Assembly (NCBI GenBank): GCA_017992885.1
Contig: JAGONT010000012.1
Span: forward strand, 1 to 58,858
Direction: 5' to 3'
Length of the DNA stretch: 58,858 bases
Source: Alphaproteobacteria bacterium
GTDB lineage: Bacteria > Pseudomonadota > Alphaproteobacteria > UBA9655
The first letter of the stretch is position 1, and each line of letters starts with the position of its first letter. Below the pieces are notes generated by a model. The model saw only the letters and a list, made by a program, of their open reading frames with translations. It did no database searches and had not been told where the DNA came from. Made by a program: the position numbers and the translations under genes. This document shows, one piece after another, positions 28,200 through 37,435 of the stretch.

Positions 28200-30726
28200 T
28201 CACGACTCTCCCTGGAATATATATAAATTTTATGAGGCTTTTATCTTGAATTTGTGCCTTCACAAATGGCAACTCTAAAACAAGCTCTTTAGCTTCATCT
28301 ACCGTGAGATGAGGCGAAGCTTCAAGCGTTCCTCTCATTTTTCCGTTAAGTTGGATGGCAAGCATCATTTTTTCTTCTACCAGTAAGCTGGGATCGGCTT
28401 TGGGCCAGGGTTGATTAATGATAAAGGAGGAATGTCCCAATTTTTCCCATAAGCTTTCAGCAAGATGCGGGAGAGCAGGAGAGAGGAGTAAAACAAAAGT
28501 ATGAAGAGCCTCATAAAGTGACCAATTTTCAGAATGTTCTGAGGGAGAAAATTCTTCAAGATGATTAGAAAATTCTCTTAAATACGCAATGTAGCGATTA
28601 TAATGAAAGCGTTCAATACATTGGGTGACATGCGCTATCGTCTTGTGGGTGTGTTTACGAATTTCTAGGGCTTCTTTAGTAAAGGTAAGGGGAACTTTGG
28701 AAAGATCTATATCTTGCAAATTTATTAAATGAGAGATGATAAGCCGCCATACTTTATTTAAATATCGCCAGCTTCCTTCAATACCAGCTTCACTCCAGTC
28801 AAAATCACGCTCAGGGGGACTATCTGAAAGCATAAAAAGTCGAGCTGTATCAGCTCCATACTCTTCGACGATTTTAGCTGCAGGGACAACATTGCATTTA
28901 GATTTACTCATCTTTTCAGAACGGCCAACCTTTACAAGACTGCCATCAGAAATTTTGACGAAACGTCCTTCCCGTTTTTCGACCTCGTGTGGATAAATCC
29001 ACACACCAGCTTGATCTCGGTAAGTTTCATGACAAACCATTCCTTGGGTAAGAAGATTTTGAAAAGGCTCAGAAAGATCCCAATATCCACATTTTTTTAA
29101 CGCCTTTGTAAAGAATCGAGAGTAAAGAAGGTGAAGGATAGCATGTTCAATTCCGCCAATATATTGATCAACAGGCATCCAAAATTCAGCCATTTCTTTG
29201 TTAAAGGGCGTAGGCTCATGGGGAGAACAAAAACGGGCAAAATACCAAGACGATTCAAAAAAAGTATCAAAAGTATCTGTTTCACGCTCAGCAGCTTGCC
29301 CACATGTTGGGCAATCAACATATTTCCAAGTTGGGTGTAAATCCAATGGATTTCCAGATTGATCAAAAATGATATCTTCAGGTAATTTTACGGGAAGCTG
29401 CTGCTCAGGGACAGGAACGATTCCACATGTTGGGCAATGAATAATGGGGATAGGGCAACCCCAATAGCGTTGGCGAGAAATTCCCCAATCGCGAAGTTTA
29501 TAGCTGATTTCAGGCTTTCCTAGTTTTTTTGAAACAAGCCGAAGAATAACTTCCTTTTTTGCCTGTTCCACCGTTAAACCATTCAAAAAACTTGAATTGA
29601 TAAGAACGCCATCACCTTCATAGGGAAGAGGTTCATCGTTGGGATCCTTTATAACAGGAAGAATAGGAAGTTGATACTTTACGGCAAATTCATAATCTCT
29701 TTCATCATGAGCAGGGCAGCCAAAAATAACACCTGTTCCATAGTCCATAAGAACAAAATTAGCAACATAAAGGGGGAGTGTATGATTTTTTAAAAAAGGG
29801 TGTTGAACAGTAAGATTTGTATTAAATCCCCTTTTTTCAGCTGTCTCTATTTCCTTTTGACTTGTTCCCCGTGCACGACATTCAGTAATAAACGTTTGAA
29901 GAACAGGATCATTTTTTGCAAGGTGTTCTACAAAGGGATGGTCAGAAGAAATACCAAGAAAGGAAGCTCCAAAGATAGTGTCAGGGCGTGTTGTAAAGAC
30001 CTCTAAAATTTGGTCGGTTTCGATCAAAGAAAAAAGGATCCGCGTGCCTTCAGAACGACCAATCCAGTTGATTTGCATCGTCTTAACTTGTTCTGGCCAA
30101 TGGTTTAAGTGCTTAAGATCATCAAGAAGATCTTGAGAAAAATCAGTAATTCTTAAGAACCATTGAAAAAGTTTGCGACGCTCAATAGGAGAACCGGAAC
30201 GCCATCCTTTGCCATCAATAACTTGTTCATTGGCTAAAACTGTTCCTTCTACAGGATCCCAATTGACAAAAGATTCTTTTCGATAGGCAATTCCTTGTTT
30301 TAAAAAGTCTAAAAAAATCTTTTGTTCATGGGAATAATAATCAGGAGAACATGTTAAAATTTCTCGGCTCCAATCATAAGAAATTCCTAACGATTGAAGT
30401 TCTTCTCTCATCAACTGAATATTCTGAAGAGTCCATGTTCTTGGATGAACCCCATGTTGAATGGCAGCATTTTCAGCAGGAAGCCCAAAAGCATCCCATC
30501 CCATAGGATGAAGAACTGAATATCCTAAAGCACGTTTAAAACGAGCAAATACATCTCCAATAATATAATTTCGAACATGGCCCATGTGAAGACGTCCCGA
30601 AGGATAAGGAAACATTTCTAATACGTAATATTTCGGACCTTTTTCTTTGGCTTTATATACTGAGGCTTGCTTCCAGGCTGCTTGCCATTTTTCTTCATTT
30701 TCGCGAAAATTGTACCGAGTGCTCAT
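28186..30726 (-). CDS. leuS: Leucine--tRNA ligase
   Basis: An 846-residue class I synthetase. The HIGH motif is in [15 protein letters not shown], the CP1 editing domain includes [15 protein letters not shown], and KMSKS occurs as [10 protein letters not shown]. The zinc-binding region CPTCG is present (two CPTCG motifs). Full length. It lies 8 bases after the DUF3576 lipoprotein gene and overlaps lptE. Confidence 0.97.
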   Translation of the reverse strand: MSTRYNFRENEEKWQAAWKQASVYKAKEKGPKYYVLEMFPYPSGRLHMGHVRNYIIGDVFARFKRALGYSVLHPMGWDAFGLPAENAAIQHGVHPRTWTLQNIQLMREELQSLGISYDWSREILTCSPDYYSHEQKIFLDFLKQGIAYRKESFVNWDPVEGTVLANEQVIDGKGWRSGSPIERRKLFQWFLRITDFSQDLLDDLKHLNHWPEQVKTMQINWIGRSEGTRILFSLIETDQILEVFTTRPDTIFGASFLGISSDHPFVEHLAKNDPVLQTFITECRARGTSQKEIETAEKRGFNTNLTVQHPFLKNHTLPLYVANFVLMDYGTGVIFGCPAHDERDYEFAVKYQLPILPVIKDPNDEPLPYEGDGVLINSSFLNGLTVEQAKKEVILRLVSKKLGKPEISYKLRDWGISRQRYWGCPIPIIHCPTCGIVPVPEQQLPVKLPEDIIFDQSGNPLDLHPTWKYVDCPTCGQAAERETDTFDTFFESSWYFARFCSPHEPTPFNKEMAEFWMPVDQYIGGIEHAILHLLYSRFFTKALKKCGYWDLSEPFQNLLTQGMVCHETYRDQAGVWIYPHEVEKREGRFVKISDGSLVKVGRSEKMSKSKCNVVPAAKIVEEYGADTARLFMLSDSPPERDFDWSEAGIEGSWRYLNKVWRLIISHLINLQDIDLSKVPLTFTKEALEIRKHTHKTIAHVTQCIERFHYNRYIAYLREFSNHLEEFSPSEHSENWSLYEALHTFVLLLSPALPHLAESLWEKLGHSSFIINQPWPKADPSLLVEEKMMLAIQLNGKMRGTLEASPHLTVDEAKELVLELPFVKAQIQDKSLIKFIYIPGRVVNVVF

Positions 30727-30734
30727 GTTTAGTT

Positions 30735-31247
30735 CTATGGTTTTATTGTTTTGCTACGAAAATGGCGAGCTCTTACTAAGATGGCATTCTCTAAATCTTG
30801 AACGGTTTGTGTATTTACAGGTTGATCTATCCATTGACCGGATTGATCGCGTTCTTGACGAAAAATACTTACCCTTACTCCATCAGAACGAAGTTGTCGG
30901 TCTAGAATAAAGATATTCATTTTTAGCCTTTCCTGAGGAGATTGAGGGGGTGAATACCAATCTGTAATAATGACACCTCCAAAAGGATCAGCTGACGCAA
31001 TAGGCATGAAAGAAATCGTGTCCAGCGTTGCTCGCCACAGGTGGCTATTGACTCCTAATCCTGTGTCTTCTTGTTCACGCTTTTGCGGTCCACCAAAATG
31101 TAGAGTATCATCGCCTAAAAATTTTCCCGCATCACTGATTCGGCGGTCTTCTGAAGTTTCTGTTTTGAGGTCAGTTTTGGTAAATTCGGAAGAACAGCCA
31201 TAAAGCCCAAAGGCTGAAAAAAAGATTAAGAAAAATCTTAATTTCAT
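30735..31247 (-). CDS. DUF3576 lipoprotein
   Basis: A 170-residue alphaproteobacterial lipoprotein of unknown function. The signal peptide ends with the lipobox LYGC (Cys18). The family core is [18 protein letters not shown] and [15 protein letters not shown], followed by [18 protein letters not shown]. It heads the DUF3576-leuS-lptE-holA block, a conserved order in this class. The link with lptE suggests an envelope role, which is inference. Confidence 0.88.
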   Translation of the reverse strand: MKLRFFLIFFSAFGLYGCSSEFTKTDLKTETSEDRRISDAGKFLGDDTLHFGGPQKREQEDTGLGVNSHLWRATLDTISFMPIASADPFGGVIITDWYSPPQSPQERLKMNIFILDRQLRSDGVRVSIFRQERDQSGQWIDQPVNTQTVQDLENAILVRARHFRSKTIKP

Positions 31248-31311
31248 GTATTTTCCCTTCTCTTGTGAATTTTCTATGGTATGCCCCTTGGTGAGAAGGA
31301 CGTCAAGGGGA

Positions 31312-31333
31312 TAAAAAAAGGGAGAATTTCTCC
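31312..31333 (-). terminator. Rho-independent terminator after the porin gene
   Basis: Read on the minus strand: GGAGAAATTCTCC followed by CTTTTTTT. It lies about 30 bases after the porin stop codon. Confidence 0.8.
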
Positions 31334-31363
31334 TCCCCCCTTTTTCTCTAATAATTCATTAGC

Positions 31364-32656
31364 TTAAAAAACAAGACGCGAACCTAAAATAAACACATTT
31401 GCATTATTATTTTTAACAGGTCCTACGAAATCACCGCATTTATCAAGGACTTTGTTAACTCGTGCTCCCTCAGCAACAGCTGCTGGATTTTTCATTTGCA
31501 GATTAGCATATTCAAAGTAAACACCTAACCCAGGGGCTAGCTTGTGATCAATTGCTGCCATAATCCCATTGGTCTTCGCCTTAGTCTTATGAGTGATGCT
31601 TACATCAGTTATTTTCTTGTCCTTATCATAAGTAACCACCCCATTTAAGGCTTTTCTCCATGCATAATAATACCCTGCACTGAGTTTTGTGGCGGCTGAC
31701 CATTTATAGGAAATGCCGAAATCAACCCATTGGCCGCTATTAGATTTAGGTTGTTTAAAACCTTGAGAGCGGCCATTATTGCCATATTCAGCGCTGAAAC
31801 CATAATCTGAATAGTTAAAGGTGGCGCCAAAAGCATAAGACGCTACGTTCTTTCGTAGAGGGGCACGGCGGTATTCGGAATGGGTTTTTGCAAAAATAGA
31901 AGTGGCCGACAAAGCCATTTCAAGGCCATTTGTAAACTTATGAATAAAGTTTATACCACTGGCAATATTATCTGTACCAAAGGGCTCTTTAGGACTTCCC
32001 TCGCTTCTTCGCGCCTCAATTTTTTGTTCTCCCCGATGCCCCATCCGAGGTGTATAAGAAATACCAACTTGGGCGCCTTTCCACCGAGGGGAGAGATAGG
32101 TTAATTTGGTATCCCTGTTTGTATCCCCCACAAGATCAACGGAATGAAGTGTTCCCGTGGTATAATTGACAACACGGTCATATCTTCCCCCATCAATGAA
32201 TCCCGTTCCACCCCATTGATCCCATCCACCAAAAGCCATGCTGCTTTCCACACCATAGGTATCACCGAGATAGGCCTGACCCCATGTGCCGCCAAAATAG
32301 AGGTAATTTTCCCGCAATGTATTTCCACTATTCACGTCACCGTTCAAAACAAAGACAAGGCCATACTCCATTCCTGGATCTGTTTTTCCATCAACAGAGA
32401 TTTTCAAACGAGAAGAATCAACAGTAAACAACTGGCCTCTGCCAAACTTACGACGTTTGCAATCGCTGTCCTTTAGATCCCCCGCTTGAAAAATTCGCTT
32501 ATTTTTAAAGAAAAAAGAGTTAAAAGAGGTTTGACCTTGAAACTTAATTTGAGGGGTGGCTAAAGTTGGCGTTGGACCAATTGGGTCAGCATTTGCTTGA
32601 ATATTTAACATCATAGCGCTTAAAAGAACCGTTGAGCCAAGAAGGGAGCGAATCAT
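31364..32656 (-). CDS. Outer-membrane porin
   Basis: A 430-residue protein with a signal peptide (MIRSLLGSTVLLSAMMLNIQANA, cleavage before DPIG) and a beta-barrel pattern of alternating residues ending in a C-terminal Phe (ILGSRLVF), the BAM recognition signal. The early LKISVDGKTDPGMEYGLVFVLN and the AYLGDTYGVES region are typical of alphaproteobacterial general porins (Porin_4). Single gene with its own terminator; divergent from the winged-helix regulator with a shared 167-base promoter region. Confidence 0.88.
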   Translation of the reverse strand: MIRSLLGSTVLLSAMMLNIQANADPIGPTPTLATPQIKFQGQTSFNSFFFKNKRIFQAGDLKDSDCKRRKFGRGQLFTVDSSRLKISVDGKTDPGMEYGLVFVLNGDVNSGNTLRENYLYFGGTWGQAYLGDTYGVESSMAFGGWDQWGGTGFIDGGRYDRVVNYTTGTLHSVDLVGDTNRDTKLTYLSPRWKGAQVGISYTPRMGHRGEQKIEARRSEGSPKEPFGTDNIASGINFIHKFTNGLEMALSATSIFAKTHSEYRRAPLRKNVASYAFGATFNYSDYGFSAEYGNNGRSQGFKQPKSNSGQWVDFGISYKWSAATKLSAGYYYAWRKALNGVVTYDKDKKITDVSITHKTKAKTNGIMAAIDHKLAPGLGVYFEYANLQMKNPAAVAEGARVNKVLDKCGDFVGPVKNNNANVFILGSRLVF

Positions 32657-32823
32657 TGTTTTTCTCCAGATATAGGGCTATATTAACAAGTCACTTGATC
32701 CTCAGTCTAGAGGATAAATTATATTCCTATCAAAAGACCACTTGATAGAAACTGTCACAATGATAAACTTTTGTGGAAAATGATTTTTAGAAAGAATGTG
32801 ACTCACATGTCACAGTTACGAAT
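32657..32823. promoter_or_regulatory. Divergent promoter region with repeated GTCACA motifs
   Basis: Three TGTCACA/TGTGAC motifs lie here: TGTCACA at 32753-32759, TGTGAC at 32797-32802 and TGTCACA at 32808-32814. The last two form an inverted repeat just upstream of the regulator start codon. TATCAA-N8-TTGATA at 32728-32747 is another inverted repeat. They are plausible operators for the adjacent winged-helix protein; which gene they control is inference. Confidence 0.45.
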
Positions 32824-33351
32824 ATGTTAAAAATAGGTCTACAAATTCATGAGTTGATTATGCGAGAAGCGTATGAGGAGCTTCTGCCGCAAGCCGGAAT
32901 TTCTATAAAAACAGATGAAATCGAATGTGAAGGCCTTTTATCAACCCATTCTCAAGGAAAGAGTCACCTTCCTTCCCTAAATCTTTCAAGCTTTTTAAGG
33001 CCCACAAGATTTTTAGATGTTCTTTCTGCTTTAGAAAACCTTCCCTATAGCCAGCAGATCTTTTTCTGCCATTTTTCCTTAGAGTTGAGAGAGAAAATTC
33101 TTAAGAATTTAAAAACTCACAGCTTAAAGCGATTAACGGAAAAGGAATGTCAGCTTTTACGCTTTTTTCATCAAAATAAAGGACAAGAAATCACAAAAGA
33201 GAGGCTTTTAAAAGAAATTTGGGACTATCATCCCGAAGCGGAGACCCATACACTTGAAACGCATATTTATCGCTTGCGCCAAAAGCTTGAAGAAGATCCC
33301 AATAATCCAGAAGTTCTTCTCAATGGTAAGGATGGTTATTTAATTCAATAA
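32824..33351 (+). CDS. Winged-helix regulator with degenerate receiver domain
   Basis: A 175-residue protein. The C-terminal half (about 100-175) is an OmpR/PhoB-type DNA-binding domain: LTEKECQLLRFFHQNKGQEI, then LLKEIWDY and ETHIYRLRQKLEEDP, ending with the wing GKDGYLI. The N-terminal part is about the size of a short receiver but shows no clear phospho-acceptor Asp or acidic pocket, so phosphorylation by a histidine kinase is unlikely. It is divergent from the porin gene. Similar receiver-less regulators occur in alphaproteobacteria; the specific target is unknown. Confidence 0.8.
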   Translation: MLKIGLQIHELIMREAYEELLPQAGISIKTDEIECEGLLSTHSQGKSHLPSLNLSSFLRPTRFLDVLSALENLPYSQQIFFCHFSLELREKILKNLKTHSLKRLTEKECQLLRFFHQNKGQEITKERLLKEIWDYHPEAETHTLETHIYRLRQKLEEDPNNPEVLLNGKDGYLIQ

Positions 33352-33407
33352 TTCTGATTTTAAATAAAAAGTTACTCAATCATTACAGCTTTATCAACAA
33401 ATATTGT

Positions 33408-33710
33408 CATTTAAATCCTTGCTTCTCTGCCCAACAAGCCACATCGACAACATCCTCAGGAACAGTTGTCATATGCTTTCGATATCCTCAAAATGTTCTT
33501 CTCTAAACCCCTGAGATCCTCGATATTGTGGTAAAACAGATGTATATCCTAATAAAGCAAAATATCGTGCGTCATTTAAAGAGTCATGATTCCATTGGTC
33601 TCTTGTTTGAGGTCCACCACGGACGTGTAACAGTTCCTGGTGTGGGAGTTCGCGCTGTAGAAGGTCTTGTCACATAAACAGGAATGAGAGGCCCTCTCGG
33701 CTTTGGTAAG
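33408..33710 (-). pseudogene. Remnant of an S9 (prolyl oligopeptidase-type) peptidase
   Basis: On the minus strand, in more than one frame, pieces of the S9 catalytic domain can be read in the right order: GPLIPVYVTRP, then VRGGPQTRDQW, then FALLGYTSVLPQYRGSQGF, then EDVVDVACWAEKQGF. These correspond to the VHGGPxARDxWG, LAxRGYAVLxxNYRGSTGF and DDVxDGVxWA blocks. The sequence breaks off before the catalytic GGSYGG serine motif. Frame changes and stops show it is dead. About 300 of an expected 1,800-2,000 bases remain. Confidence 0.7.
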
Positions 33711-33799
33711 TTGTTGTCAGTACAGGTTACGTTACAAAAAATTAGAGGGGCCGTTATAAGGGCTCCTTTTTGTCTTGTTTTTAAAATTATGAAATTTTT

Positions 33800-33838
33800 C
33801 CAGAAAAGCACCATAGGTTATTTATGGTGTTTTTCTGG
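33800..33838 (-). terminator. Terminator after the 223-residue secreted protein gene
   Basis: A 16-bp stem (33800-33815 with 33823-33838, one G-T pair) with a 7-base loop. On the minus strand the stem is followed by GGAAAAATTTC. It lies 14 bases beyond the stop of the secreted-protein gene. Confidence 0.65.
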
Positions 33839-33851
33839 GATGAGTAGAATT

Positions 33852-34523
33852 CTAACTATTAGGTCTTATTAAAGGGCGTGTTGCTGCCCACCTTCTAGCC
33901 CACTTTCTAGGTTGAGTTCGCTTAGAAATGTTATTATCAATAGCTGATACTGTTGTTTTTTTCCTCTTAGAATTAACCCACTGTATATGCCATGGTCTGA
34001 GATGTAAGCATTCTTTTAGGAAAGTATCTTCCGCGGCACTTAAAAGTTTGTCGTTATCTCCAGCAGGGAAGGCCTGATATTTACCTTCTCTATTCCAAAG
34101 TTCAGCCCGACTAGCTTCTGGGTTTGGGGAAACAAAAGCATGTATTACAGAACCAGTTTTTTTAAGAACATACCAGTCATATCCCTTACCTTCTTTCATT
34201 GATATAAGGTGAGCGACTTTCTGAGGCTCATTTTTTGGCTGAGAAGAACATTGTTTCTTATACTCTTTTTCAGTTTGGTTATAGATTGAAGAATTTGCTC
34301 CTAACATCTTAAGGGTAGGTGCACTGTTATGTAATGTTTGATACTCTTCGCCAACGCGTGTTATTTTTGCTCTTCTAATTGTTGTAGGAGATGTTTGTTC
34401 AAGAGTCACATATCCTCCTTCACTAGCTAAAGGTAAAATTATCTCATGTTTTGAAAATAGCAAAGAAGGATTTGAAACAGTGAGTAAGCAAGCAAGGGAA
34501 AGAATTTTAGGGGTGTTTTTCAT
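33852..34523 (-). CDS. Secreted protein of unknown function
   Basis: A 223-residue protein, not recognised. The N terminus MKNTPKILSLACLLTVSNPSLLFS is a signal peptide. The mature part has two cysteines (in QCSS and KECLHLRP) that could form a disulfide and a strongly basic tail from about residue 185 (NSKRKKTT ... KRTQPRKWARRWAATRP). It is a single gene with its own terminator at the edge of the accessory island. Possibly a lineage-specific periplasmic or exported protein. Confidence 0.6.
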   Translation of the reverse strand: MKNTPKILSLACLLTVSNPSLLFSKHEIILPLASEGGYVTLEQTSPTTIRRAKITRVGEEYQTLHNSAPTLKMLGANSSIYNQTEKEYKKQCSSQPKNEPQKVAHLISMKEGKGYDWYVLKKTGSVIHAFVSPNPEASRAELWNREGKYQAFPAGDNDKLLSAAEDTFLKECLHLRPWHIQWVNSKRKKTTVSAIDNNISKRTQPRKWARRWAATRPLIRPNS

Positions 34524-35072
34524 GACATTTCTCCATTTGTTAAGTAATGGCTATCTATACCAACACCAACACTACCAGGTTAAAATACTTGTGCTGACCT
34601 CGTCAATACTCTTTAATATTTTTAATTTTCTGCAGGAATGTCATCTCATTACCTGAGTTCGAAGGATGCCGTGTAATATTGATTCTAGAGAGCTGCACAA
34701 GAGCCAAAGCATTAAGACAAGCAGCGTGAAACAGCCCTTATAGTAAGGGAATAATAGTATGACCTGAGCGACTTTAAAGAGCACGAATTAAGAGGCAAGA
34801 TAAAGAGCTCATAAACAATAGGAAAGGGCCATACCATCACTCTCTCTTTTTTGGTTTAGAATCTTCTGAGTTTTTTTGAGTCTCTAGTGTCTTCGGCTTT
34901 ACGGATTTAAATTCGAGTTTTTTCTGTACTCTAAAATCTGAGTTCCAATCTCATAAGCTTTGCTGGTATGTTCATTCAGGAAAAAGCGGATACAGCTTGC
35001 AATAAAAAAAGCCAGGAGCCAATGAGCCCACTTAAAGAGATGCTGAAAAAGTTTGGAGTCATTTTATAATTC
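34524..35072. other. Intergenic region with a decayed small membrane-protein fragment
   Basis: Most of this 549-base stretch shows nothing recognisable. On the minus strand at about 34840-35060 a frame without a start codon reads DSKLFQHLFKWAHWLLAFF..., a single transmembrane segment followed by NEHTSKAYEIGTQILEYRK. One frameshift later it continues as KLEFKSVKPKTLETQKNSED. This looks like the remains of a small one-helix membrane protein with a charged tail. No family recognised. Confidence 0.35.
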
Positions 35073-35798
35073 ATGGAAAAAATATCAGGAAAAATATTAA
35101 CTAATACACATCCCGTATTTCATATAGATAAATTAACAAATAACGAGGTATCTTCTCTCATAAACTCTGGAGTATGGAGAAGTGAATGTCCAGTTCCTAT
35201 TAATCGGCTGAGAATTGTGAGATTAAGTTATTGGAATTTTGAAGATAAGGAACATTCTGATGGTCAAATTATGGTGTTAGATGCTGTTGCTGAACCTGTT
35301 TTAAAGATTTTTAAAGCTCTTTATGAACAAAAATTTCCTTTAGCTAAAGTTCGTTTGGTGGATCATTATAAGGGTAATGATACAGCATCTATGGAAGATA
35401 ATAACACGTCAAGTTTTAATTGCAGAGCTATTATCGGGGGGACAAAATTGTCTTTGCACGCTTATGGGCTTGCAATTGACATTAACCCCGTCCAAAATCC
35501 CTTTGTTGAATTTCCTGAGGAAGAAGCTCAAAAATCTCTAGCTTTATATACACCTACTCACGGGAGGCAGTATGCAAATCGTTTGCTATACCGTCCTGAA
35601 AAACTCTTCCGTCCTGGAATGGCAGAGCAAGTTGTTTCAATTTTTAAGGATAACGGTTTCACAGGTTGGGGAGGATATTGGGATACTCCAATTGATTATC
35701 AGCATTTTCAAGTTCCACGTGAAATAGCAGAATATCTTGCAAAAGTAGACTCTAAAGAGGCAGTAAAGTATTTCAAGGCTCGTTTGCGACGATTGTAA
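35073..35798 (+). CDS. M15-family peptidase (D-Ala-D-Ala carboxypeptidase/endopeptidase type)
   Basis: A 241-residue zinc peptidase domain. The ligand set of the M15 (VanY/peptidase M15_4) family is visible: His129 and Asp136 in LSLHAYGLAIDINP, and His211 in DTPIDYQHFQVP, with SFNCRAIIGGTKLS before it. The likely substrate is peptidoglycan stem peptide. There is no signal peptide, so it would need another export route, or the start lies elsewhere. It sits between IS remnants, which suggests acquisition by transfer. Confidence 0.82.
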   Translation: MEKISGKILTNTHPVFHIDKLTNNEVSSLINSGVWRSECPVPINRLRIVRLSYWNFEDKEHSDGQIMVLDAVAEPVLKIFKALYEQKFPLAKVRLVDHYKGNDTASMEDNNTSSFNCRAIIGGTKLSLHAYGLAIDINPVQNPFVEFPEEEAQKSLALYTPTHGRQYANRLLYRPEKLFRPGMAEQVVSIFKDNGFTGWGGYWDTPIDYQHFQVPREIAEYLAKVDSKEAVKYFKARLRRL

Positions 35799-35849
35799 GA
35801 TCATAAGCTGGATTAATTTAGACAAAGTGGGACACTTCTTGAAGGAAGT

Positions 35850-35902
35850 AAGGTTATCCGTTTTGATGGAGTTGCAAAACTTAGATCAAAACGGATAACC
35901 TT
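35850..35902 (+). repeat. 18-bp inverted repeat directly before an IS481-type reading frame
   Basis: AAGGTTATCCGTTTTGAT (35850-35867) and its exact reverse complement (35885-35902) form a perfect 18-bp stem with a 17-base loop. The ATG of the IS481-like fragment starts at the next base (35903). It may be an IS terminal structure or a hairpin that hides the ribosome binding site from read-through transcripts. Confidence 0.75.
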
Positions 35903-36115
35903 ATGAACTACACTAACGAAAGAACCCTCAAAAATAAAGTTGGGCTGTTAAATTTAGCAGAAGAGCTAGGTAACATTTCAAGAGCCTATAAAATTATGGG
36001 TTTTTCTCGAGAGACAGTTTATCGATATCTTCGAGCGAAAGATGAAGGAGGCATTGAGGCTTTATTGGATATGTCCTGCCCTCCTATAAGTGGTCCAGAA
36101 ATAATCTCGTAACGA
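35903..36115 (+). pseudogene. Truncated IS481-type transposase (N-terminal helix-turn-helix)
   Basis: The 69-codon frame reads LLNLAEELGNISRAYKIMGFSRETVYRYL ... EGGIEALLDMS, the N-terminal helix-turn-helix of IS481-family transposases. It lacks the DDE catalytic domain and is followed by IS3-type sequence, so it is a truncated fragment. Confidence 0.7.
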
Positions 36116-36164
36116 ATTCATTGAGGATGGAGAAGATATGAGAGTTAAATGAGATCAACCAGAA

Positions 36165-37048
36165 AGAGGGGCACGTCATATCAGCAAAGAAACACCATAA
36201 TTCAGAGGTAATCATTCGGAAATTACGGTAAGCCGGGATTCTGGTTCATGATGATTAATCTTGTAGGACATTATGTGTTTCAGATGCCACCTCTTACAAA
36301 TGGCGTAAGGGGAATATGGGGGGATGCAAATGGCTCAAGCCAGGTACCTAAAGAGCTTGAGAAAGAGAACGATCGCTTAAAGAAAGCTGTTGCCAATCTT
36401 ACAGTGGATAAACTGATTCTCCAGGAGATTGTTCAGGGAAAGTAGCTTGGCTCCCCGAGCGCCGCCTGTTTTATGATGTGTAGAGTTATGACTTTGTCTC
36501 TAATCGCTTAAGCAGGGGAAAGAAAATCAGGGTGCTGACCGTGATTGATGAATAGACTCGAGAATGTCTTACGATTCGTGTGGATTATCAACTTAAAAGC
36601 GACGATGCCTTCGATGTTCTGAGTACTCTTTTCCTGACCAAAAGGCTTCCTGATTATATAAGCAGCGATAATGGAAGTGAATTTACAGCTCATCCTCTTC
36701 AAAAATGGCTAAAAGACCTGGGAGTAAAAACAGCCTATATTGAACCTGGATCTCCTTGGGAGAATGGATTTAACGAGCGCTTTAATGGGAGTCTCAGAGA
36801 CGAATGCTTAAATCTTGAGTATTTTCACACTCTCAAGGAAGCTCGAGTGATCATAGATTAATGGGTTGATGAGTATAACCACATAAGGCCTCACTCTAGC
36901 CTAGGGTATCGCCCACCATCGCCTCTTATTCGCTTCAAAAACAAACCCTATGAGCTCGCTCACTACAGCGCTATTTGAAAGCGCGCTCGCGAGCTCTTTA
37001 TTTCTCATCTACGAGATTTCTTTTGGACCTATTCTCGGGGGCTTGACA
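36165..37048 (+). mobile_element. Degenerate IS3-family element (orfA and orfB remnants)
   Basis: OrfA pieces: KKHHNSEVIIRKLR, ATSYKWRK, then ELEKENDRLKKAVANLTVDKLILQ, in shifted frames with stops. OrfB pieces: KIRVLTVIDE (followed by a stop), then the DDE integrase core [17 protein letters not shown] ... [20 protein letters not shown] at 36580-36861, then EYNHIRPHSSLGYRPPSP. The right end is GGGGGCTTGACA at 37048. At least three frame breaks make it inactive. Pattern closest to the IS407-like group. The left terminal repeat is not visible. Confidence 0.8.
36946..37048 (+). repeat. 103-bp IS3 right-end repeat, copy A
   Basis: Last 11 codons of the IS3 orfB (PYELAHYSAI and stop) plus the terminal region ending CTTGACA. 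GAGCTCGC...GCGAGCTC and an internal GCGCT...AGCGC make it strongly palindromic. Nearly identical to copies at 38585-38687 (inverted) and 38969-39071. Confidence 0.9.
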
Positions 37049-37290
37049 GCTTATGGCCGGGTTGTGTCCTGCTTTACGGCCACTTCTTATACGATTCTTT
37101 CTAACTTGGTAAAGGTCTCGAAAAGGGGGGAGAGAAGAAGAATTTGTAGAATTCAACCCTAAACGTTCTTTAAGTTAGTTATTCTCTCGGCGAAGAGCGT
37201 CATTTTCTTTTGTTAATGTTTCGATTTTTTGGTACAAATCTTTTATAATAGAAAAAACCCATCCTGACACTTTTACTGCGTGTTTCTTCT
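37049..37290 (-). pseudogene. Fragment of an IS66-type transposase (TnpC N-terminal part)
   Basis: The minus-strand frame reads KDLYQKIETLTKENDALRREN, a TAA stop, then LKERLGLNSTNSS, PPFRDLY and SGRKAGHNP. This is the zinc-finger-preceding leader of IS66 TnpC (LxLNSSNSSLPPSxD ... SGRKPGGQPGH). It breaks off exactly at the IS3 right end (37048), so the IS3 element inserted into or recombined with an IS66. Confidence 0.75.
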
Positions 37291-37435
37291 TTATTTACTT
37301 CTTAACATTTTAACACCCTAAAACCAAACTTTTTTAAACGCTGAATACATACCTAACTTTTGTAAATTGAAAAAAGTACTGTACTTAAATTAACCTCTCT
37401 GAATTTATTGATAATAGAATTCGAACAATCCTGTC

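Noticed and set aside
32797-32814. TGTGAC...GTCACA inverted repeat as a CRP/FNR-type site.
   Set aside because: The spacing between TGTGA and TCACA is 8, not 6, and there is no evidence for a CRP homologue in the window. Kept only as a possible operator of the adjacent regulator.
35711-35726. A parS-like sequence, AGTTCCACGTGAAATA, in the M15 peptidase gene.
   Set aside because: It has 3 mismatches of 16, including an inner-arm change, and encodes conserved-looking protein sequence. Two perfect sites exist at the expected place.
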